Assembly: GCA_036263655.1 (NCBI GenBank)
Contig: DATAGP010000002.1
Coordinates: forward strand, 1-64,000
Source of the DNA: Schlegelella_A sp036263655
GTDB taxonomy: Bacteria; Pseudomonadota; Gammaproteobacteria; Burkholderiales; Burkholderiaceae_C
DNA: 64,000 bases
Reading direction: 5' to 3'
The notes below the pieces were generated by a model, which saw only the letters and a list, made by a program, of their open reading frames with translations, made no database searches and was not told the origin of the DNA. Position numbers and translations under genes: made by a program. This document shows positions 44,688-53,603 of the stretch, piece by piece. Each line of letters starts with the position of its first letter. Position 1 is the first letter of the stretch.

Positions 44688-45422
44688 ATGATCGACATCA
44701 AGAACGTCTCGAAGTGGTACGGCAGCTTCCAGGTCCTGACCGACAACACGACGACGATCAGCAAGGGAGAGGTCGTCGTCGTGTGCGGCCCCTCCGGCTC
44801 AGGCAAGTCGACCCTGATCAAGACCGTCAACGCGCTCGAGCCGTTCCAGAAGGGAGACATCGTCGTCGACGGCATCTCGCTGAAGGACCCGAAGACGAAC
44901 CTGCCCAAGCTGCGCTCGCGGGTCGGCATGGTGTTCCAGCACTTCGAGCTCTTCCCGCACCTGACCGTCACCCAGAACCTGACCCTGGCGCAGATCAAGG
45001 TGCTCAACCGATCGCAGGACGACGCCCTCGCCCGCGGGCTGAAGATGCTCGACCGCGTGGGCCTCATGGCGCACAAGGACAAGTACCCGGGCCAGCTCTC
45101 CGGCGGCCAGCAGCAGCGCGTCGCGATCGCGCGCGCGCTGTCGATGGACCCGATCGTCATGCTGTTCGACGAGCCCACGTCGGCGCTCGACCCGGAGATG
45201 GTCGGCGAGGTGCTCGACGTCATGGTCCTCCTCGCCAAGGAAGGCATGACGATGATGGTGGTCACGCACGAGATGGGCTTCGCGCGCAAGGTGAGCCACC
45301 GCGTCATCTTCATGGACGCCGGCAGGATCGTCGAGGACTGCACGCGCGACGAGTTCTTCGGCAACCCGGACGACCGCTCGCCGCGGGCCAAGGATTTCCT
45401 CTCGAAGATCCTCCAGCACTGA
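44688..45422 (+). CDS. gltL: glutamate/aspartate ABC transporter ATP-binding protein GltL
   Basis: A 244-residue ATPase from the ATG at 44688. Walker A 'VVCGPSGSGKSTLIKTVN', signature 'GQLSGGQQQRVAIARALS', Walker B 'IVMLFDEPTSALDPEMV' and switch His 'MVVTHEMGFARKV' are all present. It energises the GltJK permease. The last gene of the operon ends 46 bases before dihydroorotase. Confidence 0.94.
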   Translation: MIDIKNVSKWYGSFQVLTDNTTTISKGEVVVVCGPSGSGKSTLIKTVNALEPFQKGDIVVDGISLKDPKTNLPKLRSRVGMVFQHFELFPHLTVTQNLTLAQIKVLNRSQDDALARGLKMLDRVGLMAHKDKYPGQLSGGQQQRVAIARALSMDPIVMLFDEPTSALDPEMVGEVLDVMVLLAKEGMTMMVVTHEMGFARKVSHRVIFMDAGRIVEDCTRDEFFGNPDDRSPRAKDFLSKILQH

Positions 45423-45468
45423 AGGGTCGCGTCCGGCCCGCCCCCGCGGCGGCGGCGACAATGTGCGG

Positions 45469-46515
45469 ATGATTTCCGAGCTGACGATCGTTCGCCCCGA
45501 CGACTGGCATCTGCACGTCCGCGACGGCGTCGCGCTGCGGTCGGTGGTGCCGCACAGCGCCCGCCAGTTCGGGCGGGCGGTGATCATGCCGAACCTGCGT
45601 CCCCCCGTCGTCGATTGCGAGCAGGCGCTGGCGTATCGCAAGCGCGTCCTCGCCGCCGTGCCGCACGGCGTCGAGTTCGAGCCTTTGATGACGCTCTACC
45701 TCACGGACTCGACCCCGCCTGCCGAGATGCGACGCGCCCGCGAGGGCGGCATCGTGGCGGTCAAGCTCTACCCTGCGGGCGCGACGACGAACAGCGATGC
45801 CGGTGTCACCGACCTGCGCCGCACCTACCCGACCCTCGAAGCGGCCGAGCGCGAAGGGATCGTCCTGCTGGTGCACGGCGAAGTGACGGACCCCGGGGTC
45901 GACGTCTTCGACCGCGAGGCGGTGTTCATCGACCGCCACCTGGCGCCGCTGCGTCGCGACTTTCCCGAGCTGAAGATCGTTCTCGAGCACGTCACGACGC
46001 GCGAGGGCGCGCAGTACGTCGCCGCCGCCGGCGCGCACACGGCGGCGACGCTCACGGCGCACCATCTGCTCTACAACCGCAACGCTCTCTTCAGCGGCGG
46101 CATCCGGCCGCATCACTACTGCCTGCCGGTGCTCAAGCGCGAAGCTCATCGGCTCGCTCTCGTCGCCGCGGCGACGTCGGGCAGCGGCCGCTTCTTCCTC
46201 GGCACGGACAGCGCGCCGCACGCTGCCGCGCTGAAGGAGCATGCGTCGGGCTGCGCCGGCTGCTACACGGCCTTCAGCGCGCTCGAGCTCTACGCCGAGG
46301 CGTTCGACCGCGCCGGCGCGCTCGACAAGCTGGAAGCCTTCGCGAGCACCGCGGGAGCCGATTTCTACGGCCTGCCGCGCAATGCCGGCACCGTGACCTT
46401 GCGCCGGGAGAGCTGGACCGTGCCGGACACCTTGCCGTTCGGCGACACCGTCGTGAAGCCCCTCGCGGCTGGCGACACCCTGAGCTGGCGCCTGTCGGCT
46501 GAAGGCACGACATGA
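45469..46515 (+). CDS. pyrC: dihydroorotase (class II, PyrC)
   Basis: A 348-residue zinc amidohydrolase of pyrimidine synthesis; the ATG at 45469 is preferred over a GTG two codons earlier. 'RPDDWHLHVRDGVAL' gives the HxH ligands, and 'GGIVAVKLYPAGATTNSDAG' the carbamylated Lys. 'LLVHGEVTDPGVDVFDREAV' and 'LEHVTTREGAQYV' hold the next His ligands, and 'FLGTDSAPHAAALKE' the catalytic Asp. It cyclises carbamoyl aspartate to dihydroorotate in the cytosol as a homodimer. The stop overlaps the NYN gene start (ATGA). Confidence 0.95.
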   Translation: MISELTIVRPDDWHLHVRDGVALRSVVPHSARQFGRAVIMPNLRPPVVDCEQALAYRKRVLAAVPHGVEFEPLMTLYLTDSTPPAEMRRAREGGIVAVKLYPAGATTNSDAGVTDLRRTYPTLEAAEREGIVLLVHGEVTDPGVDVFDREAVFIDRHLAPLRRDFPELKIVLEHVTTREGAQYVAAAGAHTAATLTAHHLLYNRNALFSGGIRPHHYCLPVLKREAHRLALVAAATSGSGRFFLGTDSAPHAAALKEHASGCAGCYTAFSALELYAEAFDRAGALDKLEAFASTAGADFYGLPRNAGTVTLRRESWTVPDTLPFGDTVVKPLAAGDTLSWRLSAEGTT

Positions 46516-47255
46516 TGAACGACCGCCAGCGCATCGCGCTCCTGATCGATGCCGACGGGATGTCGATGGAAGTGATCGCCGGGGCGATCGAGCTCGTCAA
46601 GACGCGTCACGGCGCGATCCATGTTCGCCGCTGCTACTGCAGCGCCGAGTTCGCGACCAAGAACCTCGGCTTCCTCAAGGAAAACGGCATCCGCGCGATG
46701 GTCAATGCGACCAGCGGGAAGAACTGCACCGACATCGCGCTCGCCATCGATGCGGTCGAGCTTTGCGGCGCCGAGCCTCCTACCGTCGTGGTCATCGTCG
46801 CGTCCGACTCGGATTTCGCACCGCTCGTGATCCGCCTGCGCGAGCGCGGCTGCCGCGTCGAAGGCATCGGCCAGGCGGGCAAGACGGGCGTGGAAACGCC
46901 GCGGGTCTACGATGACTTCGTCGACTTGCCGCAGGCCCGCAGGTCGGCAGCGAGAGCGGCACCGCGAGCGCCGGCCCGGCCGGCGGCCAAGGCGGCAGTG
47001 CGCGCGGCTGCGGCGCCGCCGGCGCCGACTGCCGCTCCCCTGCCGGAGGGACTCGCCGCCATCCTGGAGGCGATTCCCGACCTCGCCGCGGGCCGCAAGG
47101 TGGAACTCAACGTCGCTGCCGAGGCACTTCGCAAGGCCGGCCTGCTCTCGAAGAGCGGCTCGTCGACGAAGCTCTTCAGGAATCACCCCGACGAGCTCGT
47201 CCTCATGCCGGCGCGTCAGCCGAATTCGGTCCAGCTCCGCGGCCGCGCGGCGTAA
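46512..47255 (+). CDS. NYN domain-containing protein (LabA/DUF88-like)
   Basis: A 247-residue protein coupled to pyrC. 'ALLIDADGMSMEVIAGAIEL', 'GKNCTDIALAIDAVE' and 'VVIVASDSDFAPLVIRLRER' are the NYN (PIN-like) motifs, with acidic residues D, D and D-S-D for metal-dependent RNA cleavage. An Ala/Pro-rich linker (about 145-180) leads to a C-terminal helical domain of about 65 residues ending 'FRNHPDELVLMPA', similar to OST-HTH/LOTUS-like C-domains that bind RNA. A role in RNA processing is inferred. Confidence 0.87.
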   Translation: MMNDRQRIALLIDADGMSMEVIAGAIELVKTRHGAIHVRRCYCSAEFATKNLGFLKENGIRAMVNATSGKNCTDIALAIDAVELCGAEPPTVVVIVASDSDFAPLVIRLRERGCRVEGIGQAGKTGVETPRVYDDFVDLPQARRSAARAAPRAPARPAAKAAVRAAAAPPAPTAAPLPEGLAAILEAIPDLAAGRKVELNVAAEALRKAGLLSKSGSSTKLFRNHPDELVLMPARQPNSVQLRGRAA

Positions 47256-47271
47256 AGCCCAAGGCACGAAA

Positions 47272-47301
47272 AAGGGCGGCCCCGTCGCCGGGGCCGCCCT
47301 T
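47272..47301 (-). terminator. terminator hairpin between convergent genes
   Basis: AAGGGCGGCCCC and GGGGCCGCCCTT form a twelve-base perfect stem around GTCGCC. The A run on the plus-strand 5' side becomes a TTTTT tail on the minus strand, so it is best suited to the minus-strand gene at 47342-47737. In the plus direction only two T residues follow. Confidence 0.85.
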
Positions 47302-47341
47302 GCATGCGCGACGCTCGGACGAGCGCCGACGGATGCGGTTC

Positions 47342-47737
47342 TTACTTCTTCGGCGCTTCGGGGGTCGGGGTCGCCTCGCCCGCCGGGGTCTTGGCGGCGG
47401 ACCTGGTTTCGGCCTTGCGCTCGGCGCGGGTCTTCGTGGTGCCCTTGCTCTTCTCGGCGCGGTCATCGGCCTTGTGCGACGACTCGCCGGCCGGCTTCAG
47501 GGTGCCGGCGTCGGCAGCCGTCTTCGTCTCGGTCTTCCGCTCGGTGCGCGTCTTGGTCGACGCCGGGCCCGATGCCGCGAGGGCGGGGGTGGCTTCGCCG
47601 GGCTTGGCCAGGCTGCCGGTCCTGGCTTCCGACTTCACGTCGGCGCGCGCCGCCGGGGCGGTGGTCTGCGCGAGGGCGGCTTGCGAGAACAGGGCCACTG
47701 CCGCGGCGACAGCGCTCAGAGCGAGTTTGGTCTTCAT
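47342..47737 (-). CDS. small secreted charged low-complexity protein
   Basis: A 131-residue protein from the ATG at 47737, with AGGAG seven bases upstream. Its signal peptide, 'LALSAVAAAVALFSQAALAQ', is cleaved near AQ-TT. The mature 108 residues are Lys/Glu/Thr/Ala-rich, lack Cys and contain a duplicated segment: 'KTRTERKTETKTAA' and 'KTRAERKAETRSAA'. It is predicted to be periplasmic and disordered. Similar KxxxRKxET repeats occur in small periplasmic proteins of Burkholderiales of unknown function. It is divergent from the RNase P RNA gene. Confidence 0.75.
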   Translation of the reverse strand: MKTKLALSAVAAAVALFSQAALAQTTAPAARADVKSEARTGSLAKPGEATPALAASGPASTKTRTERKTETKTAADAGTLKPAGESSHKADDRAEKSKGTTKTRAERKAETRSAAKTPAGEATPTPEAPKK

Positions 47738-47991
47738 CGAAATCTCCTGATCATTGAAGGGATGGGGCATTTCACGAAGTCGCCGCTCGGGGCAATAAGA
47801 CATGTTCAGGAGCGAGACTTGACATGAAAACGCGGCAACCAGGGATCGGTTGACGCCGGCGAGAGCGGCGCTCATGGCCCCGCAATCAGGCAGTTTACCC
47901 GTTATCGCCGGTTTTTCAGCCACCGTCGTGCCGTCGAGAACCAGTGTCGCGTTCGCGAAACGGTCGCGCGGCCTTCGCCGATAATTGGCAG

Positions 47992-48358
47992 GTGAAGCGG
48001 GCCAGACCGCCGCTGGTGCCGCTTTGACGGCACTGGAGGAAGGTCCGGACTGCACAGGGCGGCGTAGCAGCTAACGGCTGTCCACCGCGAGGTGAGGATC
48101 AGAGCAACAGAGACGAGTCGGCCGGCACCGAAAGGGGTCGGCCGGGTGAAACGGGCAATCTCTACGCGCAGCAATACCCAATAGGCCGGCGTGGGCCGGC
48201 GGGCTTCGGCCCGCGGCCTGGAAGTGTGGCTCCGCACGAGCCGGCGGGTAGGTAGCACCGAGCCGGGCAGCGATGCCCGGCCCAGAGGAATGGCGGTCAC
48301 GGTCGTCGCCGCAAGGCGGGCGACTGCACAGAATCCGGCCTATCGGCTCGCTTCACAC
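47992..48358 (+). ncRNA. rnpB: RNase P RNA (A type)
   Basis: The conserved core is readable: 'GAAGCGGGCCAGACCGCCG' at the 5' P1-P4 region, 'GGAGGAAGGTCCGGACTGC' (CRI), the 'GAAACGGGCAA'-type J11/12 stretch, 'AGAGGAATGGCGGTCAC', and 'GCACAGAATCCGGCCTATC' (CRV) near the end. The ends GTGAAGCG and CGCTTCAC pair as P1. The 367-base span fits a bacterial A-type ribozyme. It processes tRNA 5' leaders with the RnpA protein. Open frames across it are not genes. Confidence 0.96.
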
Positions 48359-48403
48359 TATTCAGACCATGCCGGGCTCGGGTGGATCGCATCGAGCACC
48401 GCA

Positions 48404-49639
48404 TTGAATCCCGACGCAAGAACACTCTGGCAGGCGCCGAAATGGGCGCTCGCCGTCCTGCTCGCCTGCCTCGGCATGCTGGGCCCCTTCTCGATCGACA
48501 CCTACCTGCCCGCCTTCACGGGGATCGCGCAGGCGATCGGCGCCTCGCCCGTCGAGATGCAGCAGACGCTCTCGGCCTACCTGTTCGGCTTCGCCGTCAT
48601 GAACCTCTTCCACGGCGCGCTTTCCGACAGCTTGGGGCGCCGGCCGGTGGTGCTGGTCGGCCTGGTCATGTTCACGCTGGCATCGGTCGGCTGCGCGCTG
48701 TCCGAGCACATCGGTGCGCTCGTCTTCTTCCGCGCCCTGCAGGGGATGTCGGCCGGCGCCGGGATCGTGATCTCGCGGGCCGTGATCCGCGACATGTTTC
48801 CGCCCGCCGACGCGCAGAAGGTGATGTCGCAGGTGACGATCTTCTTCGGCGTCGCACCGGCGATAGCGCCGATGATCGGCGGCTTCCTTTTCGTCCACGC
48901 CGGCTGGCACTCGATCTTCTGGTTCCTGTCCGCGCTCGGCGTGCTGCTGATGGTGGCCAACTGGAAGCTGCTGCCGGAGACCCTGCACGCCAGCGAGCGG
49001 CAGCCGTTCAACGTTCGCAACCTCATGAGCGGCTATTGGCGCCTGGCGAGCGATCCACGCTTCCTGACGCTGTGCCTCGCGAGTGGCATCCCGTTCAACG
49101 GCATGTTCCTGTACGTGCTGTCGACGCCGGTCTTCCTCGGGGACCTGCTGCACCTGGCGCCGGAGCAGTTCTTCTGGTTCTTCCTGCTCAGCATCGCCGG
49201 CATCATGAGCGGCGCCTACCTGTCCGGGCGGATGGCGGGCAAGGTCAAGCCGTCCCGGCAGATCCGCTATGGCTTCCTCATCATGGCCGGCGTGTCGGTC
49301 CTGAACCTGGTCTTGAACCTGCTGTTCGAGGCGAACGCGTGGTGGGCCCTGTTTCCGATCGCGCTCTACTCCTTCGGCTGGGCGATGATGGTTCCGGTCG
49401 TCACCCTCCTGGTGCTCGACCTGGTGCCGGAGCGTCGCGGCATGGCCTCCTCGTTCCAGGCCTGCGTCGGCAGCGCCGCCAACGGCGTGGTCGCCGGCGT
49501 GCTCGCGCCCCTCGTGATGCACTCCACCGTGGCGCTCGCCGCGACGTCACTCGCCTTGATGAGCGTGGGCATCGTCGCGTGGCTGTGGGTCAAGCCGCGG
49601 CTGCAGCCGATGCTCGCCGCCCGCGCCGCCCCCGCCTGA
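48404..49639 (+). CDS. MFS multidrug transporter, Bcr/CflA family
   Basis: A 411-residue, 12-helix transporter. The start is uncertain: the open frame extends into the RNase P RNA, and TTG at 48404 is the first start after it that leaves a normal N-terminus. 'LGPFSIDTYLPAFTGIAQAI', 'GALSDSLGRRPVVLVGLV' (the A motif) and 'ALQGMSAGAGIVISRAVIRD' are the Bcr/CflA signatures. It is likely a proton-driven exporter of bicyclomycin/chloramphenicol-like compounds. The substrate is unknown. Confidence 0.9.
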   Translation: MNPDARTLWQAPKWALAVLLACLGMLGPFSIDTYLPAFTGIAQAIGASPVEMQQTLSAYLFGFAVMNLFHGALSDSLGRRPVVLVGLVMFTLASVGCALSEHIGALVFFRALQGMSAGAGIVISRAVIRDMFPPADAQKVMSQVTIFFGVAPAIAPMIGGFLFVHAGWHSIFWFLSALGVLLMVANWKLLPETLHASERQPFNVRNLMSGYWRLASDPRFLTLCLASGIPFNGMFLYVLSTPVFLGDLLHLAPEQFFWFFLLSIAGIMSGAYLSGRMAGKVKPSRQIRYGFLIMAGVSVLNLVLNLLFEANAWWALFPIALYSFGWAMMVPVVTLLVLDLVPERRGMASSFQACVGSAANGVVAGVLAPLVMHSTVALAATSLALMSVGIVAWLWVKPRLQPMLAARAAPA

Positions 49640-49701
49640 GGCCGGCTCCGGCCCGGTCGATGCCGGGTCCATGCCGCGGCGGCGGCGCGATCGGCGCGAC
49701 A

Positions 49702-50292
49702 ATGGACGCCATGCTGGTGCTGCTGGCCGGACTCGTCATCTTTCTCGGCGTCCATAGCGTCTCGATCGCCGCGCCGGGCTGGCGCGCCGCGCAGGTGGCG
49801 CGCCGCGGCGAGGGCGCCTGGAAGGGCGTGTACTCGATCGCTTCGGCGCTCGGGCTCGCCCTCATCGTCGTCGGCTACGGATTGGCACGACGCGAGCCGG
49901 TCCTGATCTACACCCCGCCGTCCGGCCTCGCTCATCTGGCGCTGCTGCTCATGCTGCCGGTGTTTCCGCTGCTGCTCGCGGCGTACCTGCCGGGTCGCAT
50001 CCGCGCCGCGGTCAAGCACCCCATGCTGCTGGCGGTGAAGCTCTGGGCGGCGGCGCACCTGCTGGCCAACGGGACGCTCGCCGACCTGCTGCTGTTCGGC
50101 GGCTTCCTGGGGTGGGCGGTGCTCGACCTGATCTCGGTCAAGCGGCGCTCGGCCGCCGAGGCGCACCGTGCACCGGCGGCGCCGGCGGGACGGGCGAACG
50201 ACGCCATCGCCGTGGTCGGCGGCCTGGCCATCTACGGGCTGTTCGTCGCCGGCGGCCACCGCTGGCTCACGGGCGTGTCGCCGCTGGCCTGA
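49702..50292 (+). CDS. NnrU family membrane protein
   Basis: A 196-residue protein (ATG at 49702 or 49711) with about five helices. 'MLVLLAGLVIFLGVHSVSIA', 'GVYSIASALGLALIVVGYGL' and 'HPMLLAVKLWAAAHLLANGT' are the NnrU landmarks, including the conserved His residues of 'GVHS' and 'KHPM'. NnrU proteins are associated with denitrification and isoprenoid-related steps in some bacteria; the biochemical role is unsettled. The downstream hpa gene begins 22 bases later. Confidence 0.85.
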   Translation: MDAMLVLLAGLVIFLGVHSVSIAAPGWRAAQVARRGEGAWKGVYSIASALGLALIVVGYGLARREPVLIYTPPSGLAHLALLLMLPVFPLLLAAYLPGRIRAAVKHPMLLAVKLWAAAHLLANGTLADLLLFGGFLGWAVLDLISVKRRSAAEAHRAPAAPAGRANDAIAVVGGLAIYGLFVAGGHRWLTGVSPLA

Positions 50293-50314
50293 CGATCGGA
50301 CGGAGCGAGCCCCG

Positions 50315-51019
50315 ATGTCGCCCTTCGCCCGCTCGCCGGGTCCGCGATTCGACAGCGCGCCGTTCCGGCTCAGCGGCACCATCTACGGCAGCCTGCTGAA
50401 CAGCCGCGCCGTCCTGGACTCGCTCGGCGCGGCAGTGCAGCAGCCGCCGTACAAGGGAGCACCGCGCAGCGTCGTGCTGTTCCTCAAGCCGCCGAACACC
50501 ATCGTCGCCGCGGGCGAGCCCATCCTCGTCGATGCCGACGTGCCCGAGCTCGAGGTCGCCGGCCAGCTGGGCCTCGTGCTCGGCCGAACGGCGTGCGCCG
50601 TGCGCGAGGCCGAGGCGCTCGCGCACGTCGCCGGGTACATCGTCGTCGCGGACTTCAGCGCGCCGCACGAGATGCACTTCCGGCCGCAGGTGCGCTTCAA
50701 GGCGCGCGACGCCTCCTGCGCGCTCGGGCCGCGCGTCGTGCCCGCGGAGCGCATCGCCGATCCGGACGCGCTCGCGATCCGGGTCCGTGTCGACGGCCGG
50801 CTCGCCCAGCAAGGGAGCACCGGCGATCGGGTGCGCAGCGCGGCGCGGCTCCTCGCCGACGTCACCGAATTCATGACGCTGTCGCCCGGCGACATCCTGA
50901 TGACCGGCGCCCTGACCGATCCGCCGCGGGTCCGCGCCGGCGCGCGGGTGGAGATCGACATCGACGGCCTCGAGCGACTCGAGACGCGGGTCGCCGAAGC
51001 CGGGAGCCCGCGCCCGTGA
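50315..51019 (+). CDS. hpaG1: fumarylacetoacetate hydrolase family protein, HpaG N-terminal-type
   Basis: A 234-residue FAH-fold protein. 'LSGTIYGSLLNSRAVLDSLG' and 'VVLFLKPPNTIVAAGEPILV' form the N-terminal part, and 'EVAGQLGLVLGRTACAV' carries a metal-site Glu equivalent. It corresponds to the N-terminal half of E. coli-type HpaG. There the duplicated protein acts as 5-oxo-pent-3-ene-1,2,5-tricarboxylate decarboxylase and 2-hydroxyhepta-2,4-diene-1,7-dioate isomerase. In this genome the two halves are separate, coupled genes (GTGA overlap with the next). Confidence 0.82.
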   Translation: MSPFARSPGPRFDSAPFRLSGTIYGSLLNSRAVLDSLGAAVQQPPYKGAPRSVVLFLKPPNTIVAAGEPILVDADVPELEVAGQLGLVLGRTACAVREAEALAHVAGYIVVADFSAPHEMHFRPQVRFKARDASCALGPRVVPAERIADPDALAIRVRVDGRLAQQGSTGDRVRSAARLLADVTEFMTLSPGDILMTGALTDPPRVRAGARVEIDIDGLERLETRVAEAGSPRP

Positions 51020-51822
51020 AGCACGCCCGGGTCGCCTATGCGGGCGCCATCCACGAAGCGACACCCGTCGGCGTCGACGAGCGTTCGCTGCGCCTGGCCG
51101 ACGGGCGTGTCGTCGACGAGGAGGCCGTCGTGTGGCTGCCACCCTTCGACGTCGGCACCGTCGTCGCGCTCGGCCTCAACTACGCCGACCACGCCAAGGA
51201 GCTGGCCTTCAAGGCGCAGGACGAGCCGCTCGTCTTCCTCAAGGGGCCGTGCACGCTGCTCGGCCACCGCGGGCAGACGCGGCGGCCGGCCGACGCGACC
51301 TTCATGCACTACGAGTGCGAGCTGGCGGTCGTGATCGGCCGGCCCGCCCGCCACGTGCGCCGGGCCGACGCGCAGGCGCACGTCGCCGGCTACACCGTGG
51401 CCAACGACTACGCCATCCGCGACTACCTCGAGAACTGGTACCGGCCCAACATGCGCGTCAAGAACCGCGATGGCGCGACGGTGCTCGGCCCCTGGCTCGT
51501 CGACGCCGCCGACGTCCACTGGCCGCCTCGTCTCGAGCTGCGCACCTCGGTCAACGGACGCGAGACGCAGCGTGGCAACAGCCGCGACCTGGGCTTCGAC
51601 ATTCCCTTTCTCATCGAGTACCTGAGCGGCTTCATGACGCTCTCGCCCGGCGACGTGATACTGACCGGGACGCCCGAGGGCGTCGTCGATGTCGTGCCGG
51701 GCGACGAGGTGGCCTGCGAGATCGAAGGCATCGGCCGCCTCGTCAACAACATCGTCGGCGACGACGTGTTCGGCCGTTGCGGCGACGGCTCGCCGTCGGC
51801 AGAGCCGAGGAGACAGGCATGA
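51016..51822 (+). CDS. hpaG2: fumarylacetoacetate hydrolase family protein, HpaG C-terminal-type
   Basis: A 268-residue protein with a GTG start overlapping the previous stop. 'VVALGLNYADHAKELAFKAQ', 'FMHYECELAVVIGRPARHVR' with the E-x-E metal ligands, and 'GYTVANDYAIRDYLENWYRP' with the Asp ligand are all present. 'GNSRDLGFDIPFLIEYLSGF' and 'GDVILTGTPEGV' complete the FAH core. It is the catalytic decarboxylase/isomerase half of the HpaG activity in homoprotocatechuate breakdown. Confidence 0.87.
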   Translation: MKHARVAYAGAIHEATPVGVDERSLRLADGRVVDEEAVVWLPPFDVGTVVALGLNYADHAKELAFKAQDEPLVFLKGPCTLLGHRGQTRRPADATFMHYECELAVVIGRPARHVRRADAQAHVAGYTVANDYAIRDYLENWYRPNMRVKNRDGATVLGPWLVDAADVHWPPRLELRTSVNGRETQRGNSRDLGFDIPFLIEYLSGFMTLSPGDVILTGTPEGVVDVVPGDEVACEIEGIGRLVNNIVGDDVFGRCGDGSPSAEPRRQA

Positions 51823-53279
51823 GGATCCAGCACCTGATCGACGGCCGTGCCGTCGAGAGCGAGGCCTATTTCGAGACGGTCGACCCGGCGACGCAGGAGG
51901 TGCTCGCCGAGGTCGCGCGGGGCGGCGCCGCCGAGGTCGACGCCGCGGTGGCGGCGGCGCGGGCGGCGTTTCCCGCCTGGGCGGCGACGCCGCCGGCGCA
52001 GCGCGCGGCCGTCATGCGCAGGCTCGGCGACCTCATCGCCGCCCATGTGCCGACGATCTCGGAGACGGAGACCCGCGACACCGGTCAGGTCATCGCCCAG
52101 ACGAAGAAGCAGCTCGTGCCGCGGGCGGCCGACAACTTCCACTACTTCGCCGAGATGTGCGTGCGCGTCGACGGCCACACCTACCCGACGCCCACGCATC
52201 TCAACTACACGCTGTTCCACCCGGTCGGCGTCTGCGCCTTGATCTCGCCGTGGAACGTGCCCTTCATGACGGCGACCTGGAAGGTGGCGCCGTGCCTGGC
52301 CTTCGGCAACACCGCGGTCCTGAAGATGAGCGAGCTGTCCCCGCTCACCGCGGCGCGGCTCGGCGAGCTCGCGCTCGAGGCAGGCGTTCCGGCCGGCGTG
52401 CTGAACGTCGTGCACGGCCACGGGCGGGAGGCCGGCGAGGCGCTGGTCGCCCACGCCGACGTGCGTGCGATCTCCTTCACCGGCTCGACCCGCACCGGCA
52501 ATCACATCGTCCGCACGGCGGGGCTGAAGAAGTTCTCGATGGAGCTCGGCGGCAAGAGCCCGTTCGTGGTGTTCGAGGACGCGGACTTCGAGCGCGCGCT
52601 CGACGCTGCGGTGTTCATGATGTTCTCGAACAACGGCGAGCGCTGCACGGCCGGCTCGCGCATCCTCGTGCAGCGGCCCGTCTACGCCGAGTTCGCGCGC
52701 CGCTTCGCGGAGCGCGCGTCGCGAATCTCCGTCGGCGATCCGCTCGACGAGAAGACCGTCGTCGGGCCGATGATCAGCCGAGCCCATCTCGAGAAGGTGC
52801 GCAGCTACATCGAGCTCGGCCGCGAGGAAGGCGCCGTCCTGCTCTGCGGCGGGCTCGACCGGCCGAGCGTCGCGGCGCGCGTCCGCGACGGCAACTTCGT
52901 CGTGCCGACGGTCTTCGGCGACGTGCAGAACCGCATGCGCATCGCCCAGGAGGAGATCTTCGGCCCGGTCGCCTGCCTGATCGCCTTCGACGACGAAGCC
53001 GATGCCATCGCCCAGGCCAACGACATCCCGTACGGCCTGTCGAGCTACGTCTGGACACGCGACATCGGCCGCGCGCACCGGGTCGCCGCCGCCATCGAGG
53101 CCGGCATGTGCTTCGTCAACAGCCAGAACGTGCGCGACCTGCGCCAGCCGTTCGGTGGCACGAAGGCCTCGGGCACCGGCCGCGAAGGCGGCACCTGGAG
53201 CTACGAGGTCTTCTGCGAGCCGAAGAACGTCTGCGTCTCGATCACCGACCACCCGATCCCGCGCTGGGGCACGCCATGA
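51819..53279 (+). CDS. hpaE: 5-carboxymethyl-2-hydroxymuconate semialdehyde dehydrogenase
   Basis: A 486-residue NAD-dependent aldehyde dehydrogenase with CGAGGAG before the ATG. The start 'IQHLIDGRAVESEAYFETVD' and 'CALISPWNVPFMTATWKVAP' are HpaE-like. The catalytic Glu is in 'KFSMELGGKSPFVVFEDAD', and Cys in 'FSNNGERCTAGSRILVQRP'. It oxidises the ring-cleavage aldehyde to 5-carboxymethyl-2-hydroxymuconate. It is translationally coupled on both sides. Confidence 0.92.
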   Translation: MRIQHLIDGRAVESEAYFETVDPATQEVLAEVARGGAAEVDAAVAAARAAFPAWAATPPAQRAAVMRRLGDLIAAHVPTISETETRDTGQVIAQTKKQLVPRAADNFHYFAEMCVRVDGHTYPTPTHLNYTLFHPVGVCALISPWNVPFMTATWKVAPCLAFGNTAVLKMSELSPLTAARLGELALEAGVPAGVLNVVHGHGREAGEALVAHADVRAISFTGSTRTGNHIVRTAGLKKFSMELGGKSPFVVFEDADFERALDAAVFMMFSNNGERCTAGSRILVQRPVYAEFARRFAERASRISVGDPLDEKTVVGPMISRAHLEKVRSYIELGREEGAVLLCGGLDRPSVAARVRDGNFVVPTVFGDVQNRMRIAQEEIFGPVACLIAFDDEADAIAQANDIPYGLSSYVWTRDIGRAHRVAAAIEAGMCFVNSQNVRDLRQPFGGTKASGTGREGGTWSYEVFCEPKNVCVSITDHPIPRWGTP

Positions 53280-53602
53280 GCCTCTATGCCACGCAGAAGT
53301 TCCTCTTCAACCTCAACCGCGACGAAGCGGTGCAGAAGCGCTTCCGCGAGAACCTGCCCGAGCTGCTGAACGACTACGAGCTCGACGCCGAGGAGCGCGA
53401 GGCCATCCTCGCGGGCGACATCGGCAAGCTCTACGTGCTCGGCTCGAACGGGCAGCTGCTGATGCACTTCGCGGCCCTGCTCGGCATGCCCTGGGCCGAC
53501 TACATCGAGTCGATGCGGGAAGGCGTGCGTCGCCATGGCCGCGTGCGCGCCGGCATCTACGCGATGACCACCTCCACCGACGACAAGGTCGCCGGGGTCT
53601 GA
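53276..53602 (+). CDS. LigA-like extradiol dioxygenase small subunit
   Basis: A 108-residue protein coupled to hpaE by ATGA. 'FLFNLNRDEAVQKRFRENLP', 'YELDAEEREAILAGDIGKLY' and 'LGSNGQLLMHFAALLGMPWA' form the helical LigA fold of protocatechuate 4,5-dioxygenase alpha subunits. LigA covers the active site of LigB. The LigB-like gene lies one gene downstream, separated by a binding-protein gene, so this is the presumed partner. Confidence 0.88.
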   Translation: MSLYATQKFLFNLNRDEAVQKRFRENLPELLNDYELDAEEREAILAGDIGKLYVLGSNGQLLMHFAALLGMPWADYIESMREGVRRHGRVRAGIYAMTTSTDDKVAGV

Positions 53603-53603
53603 C

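Noticed and set aside
48191..48403. N-terminal extension of the MFS transporter frame.
   Set aside because: It lies inside the RNase P RNA, whose conserved core is readable; the transporter must start later.
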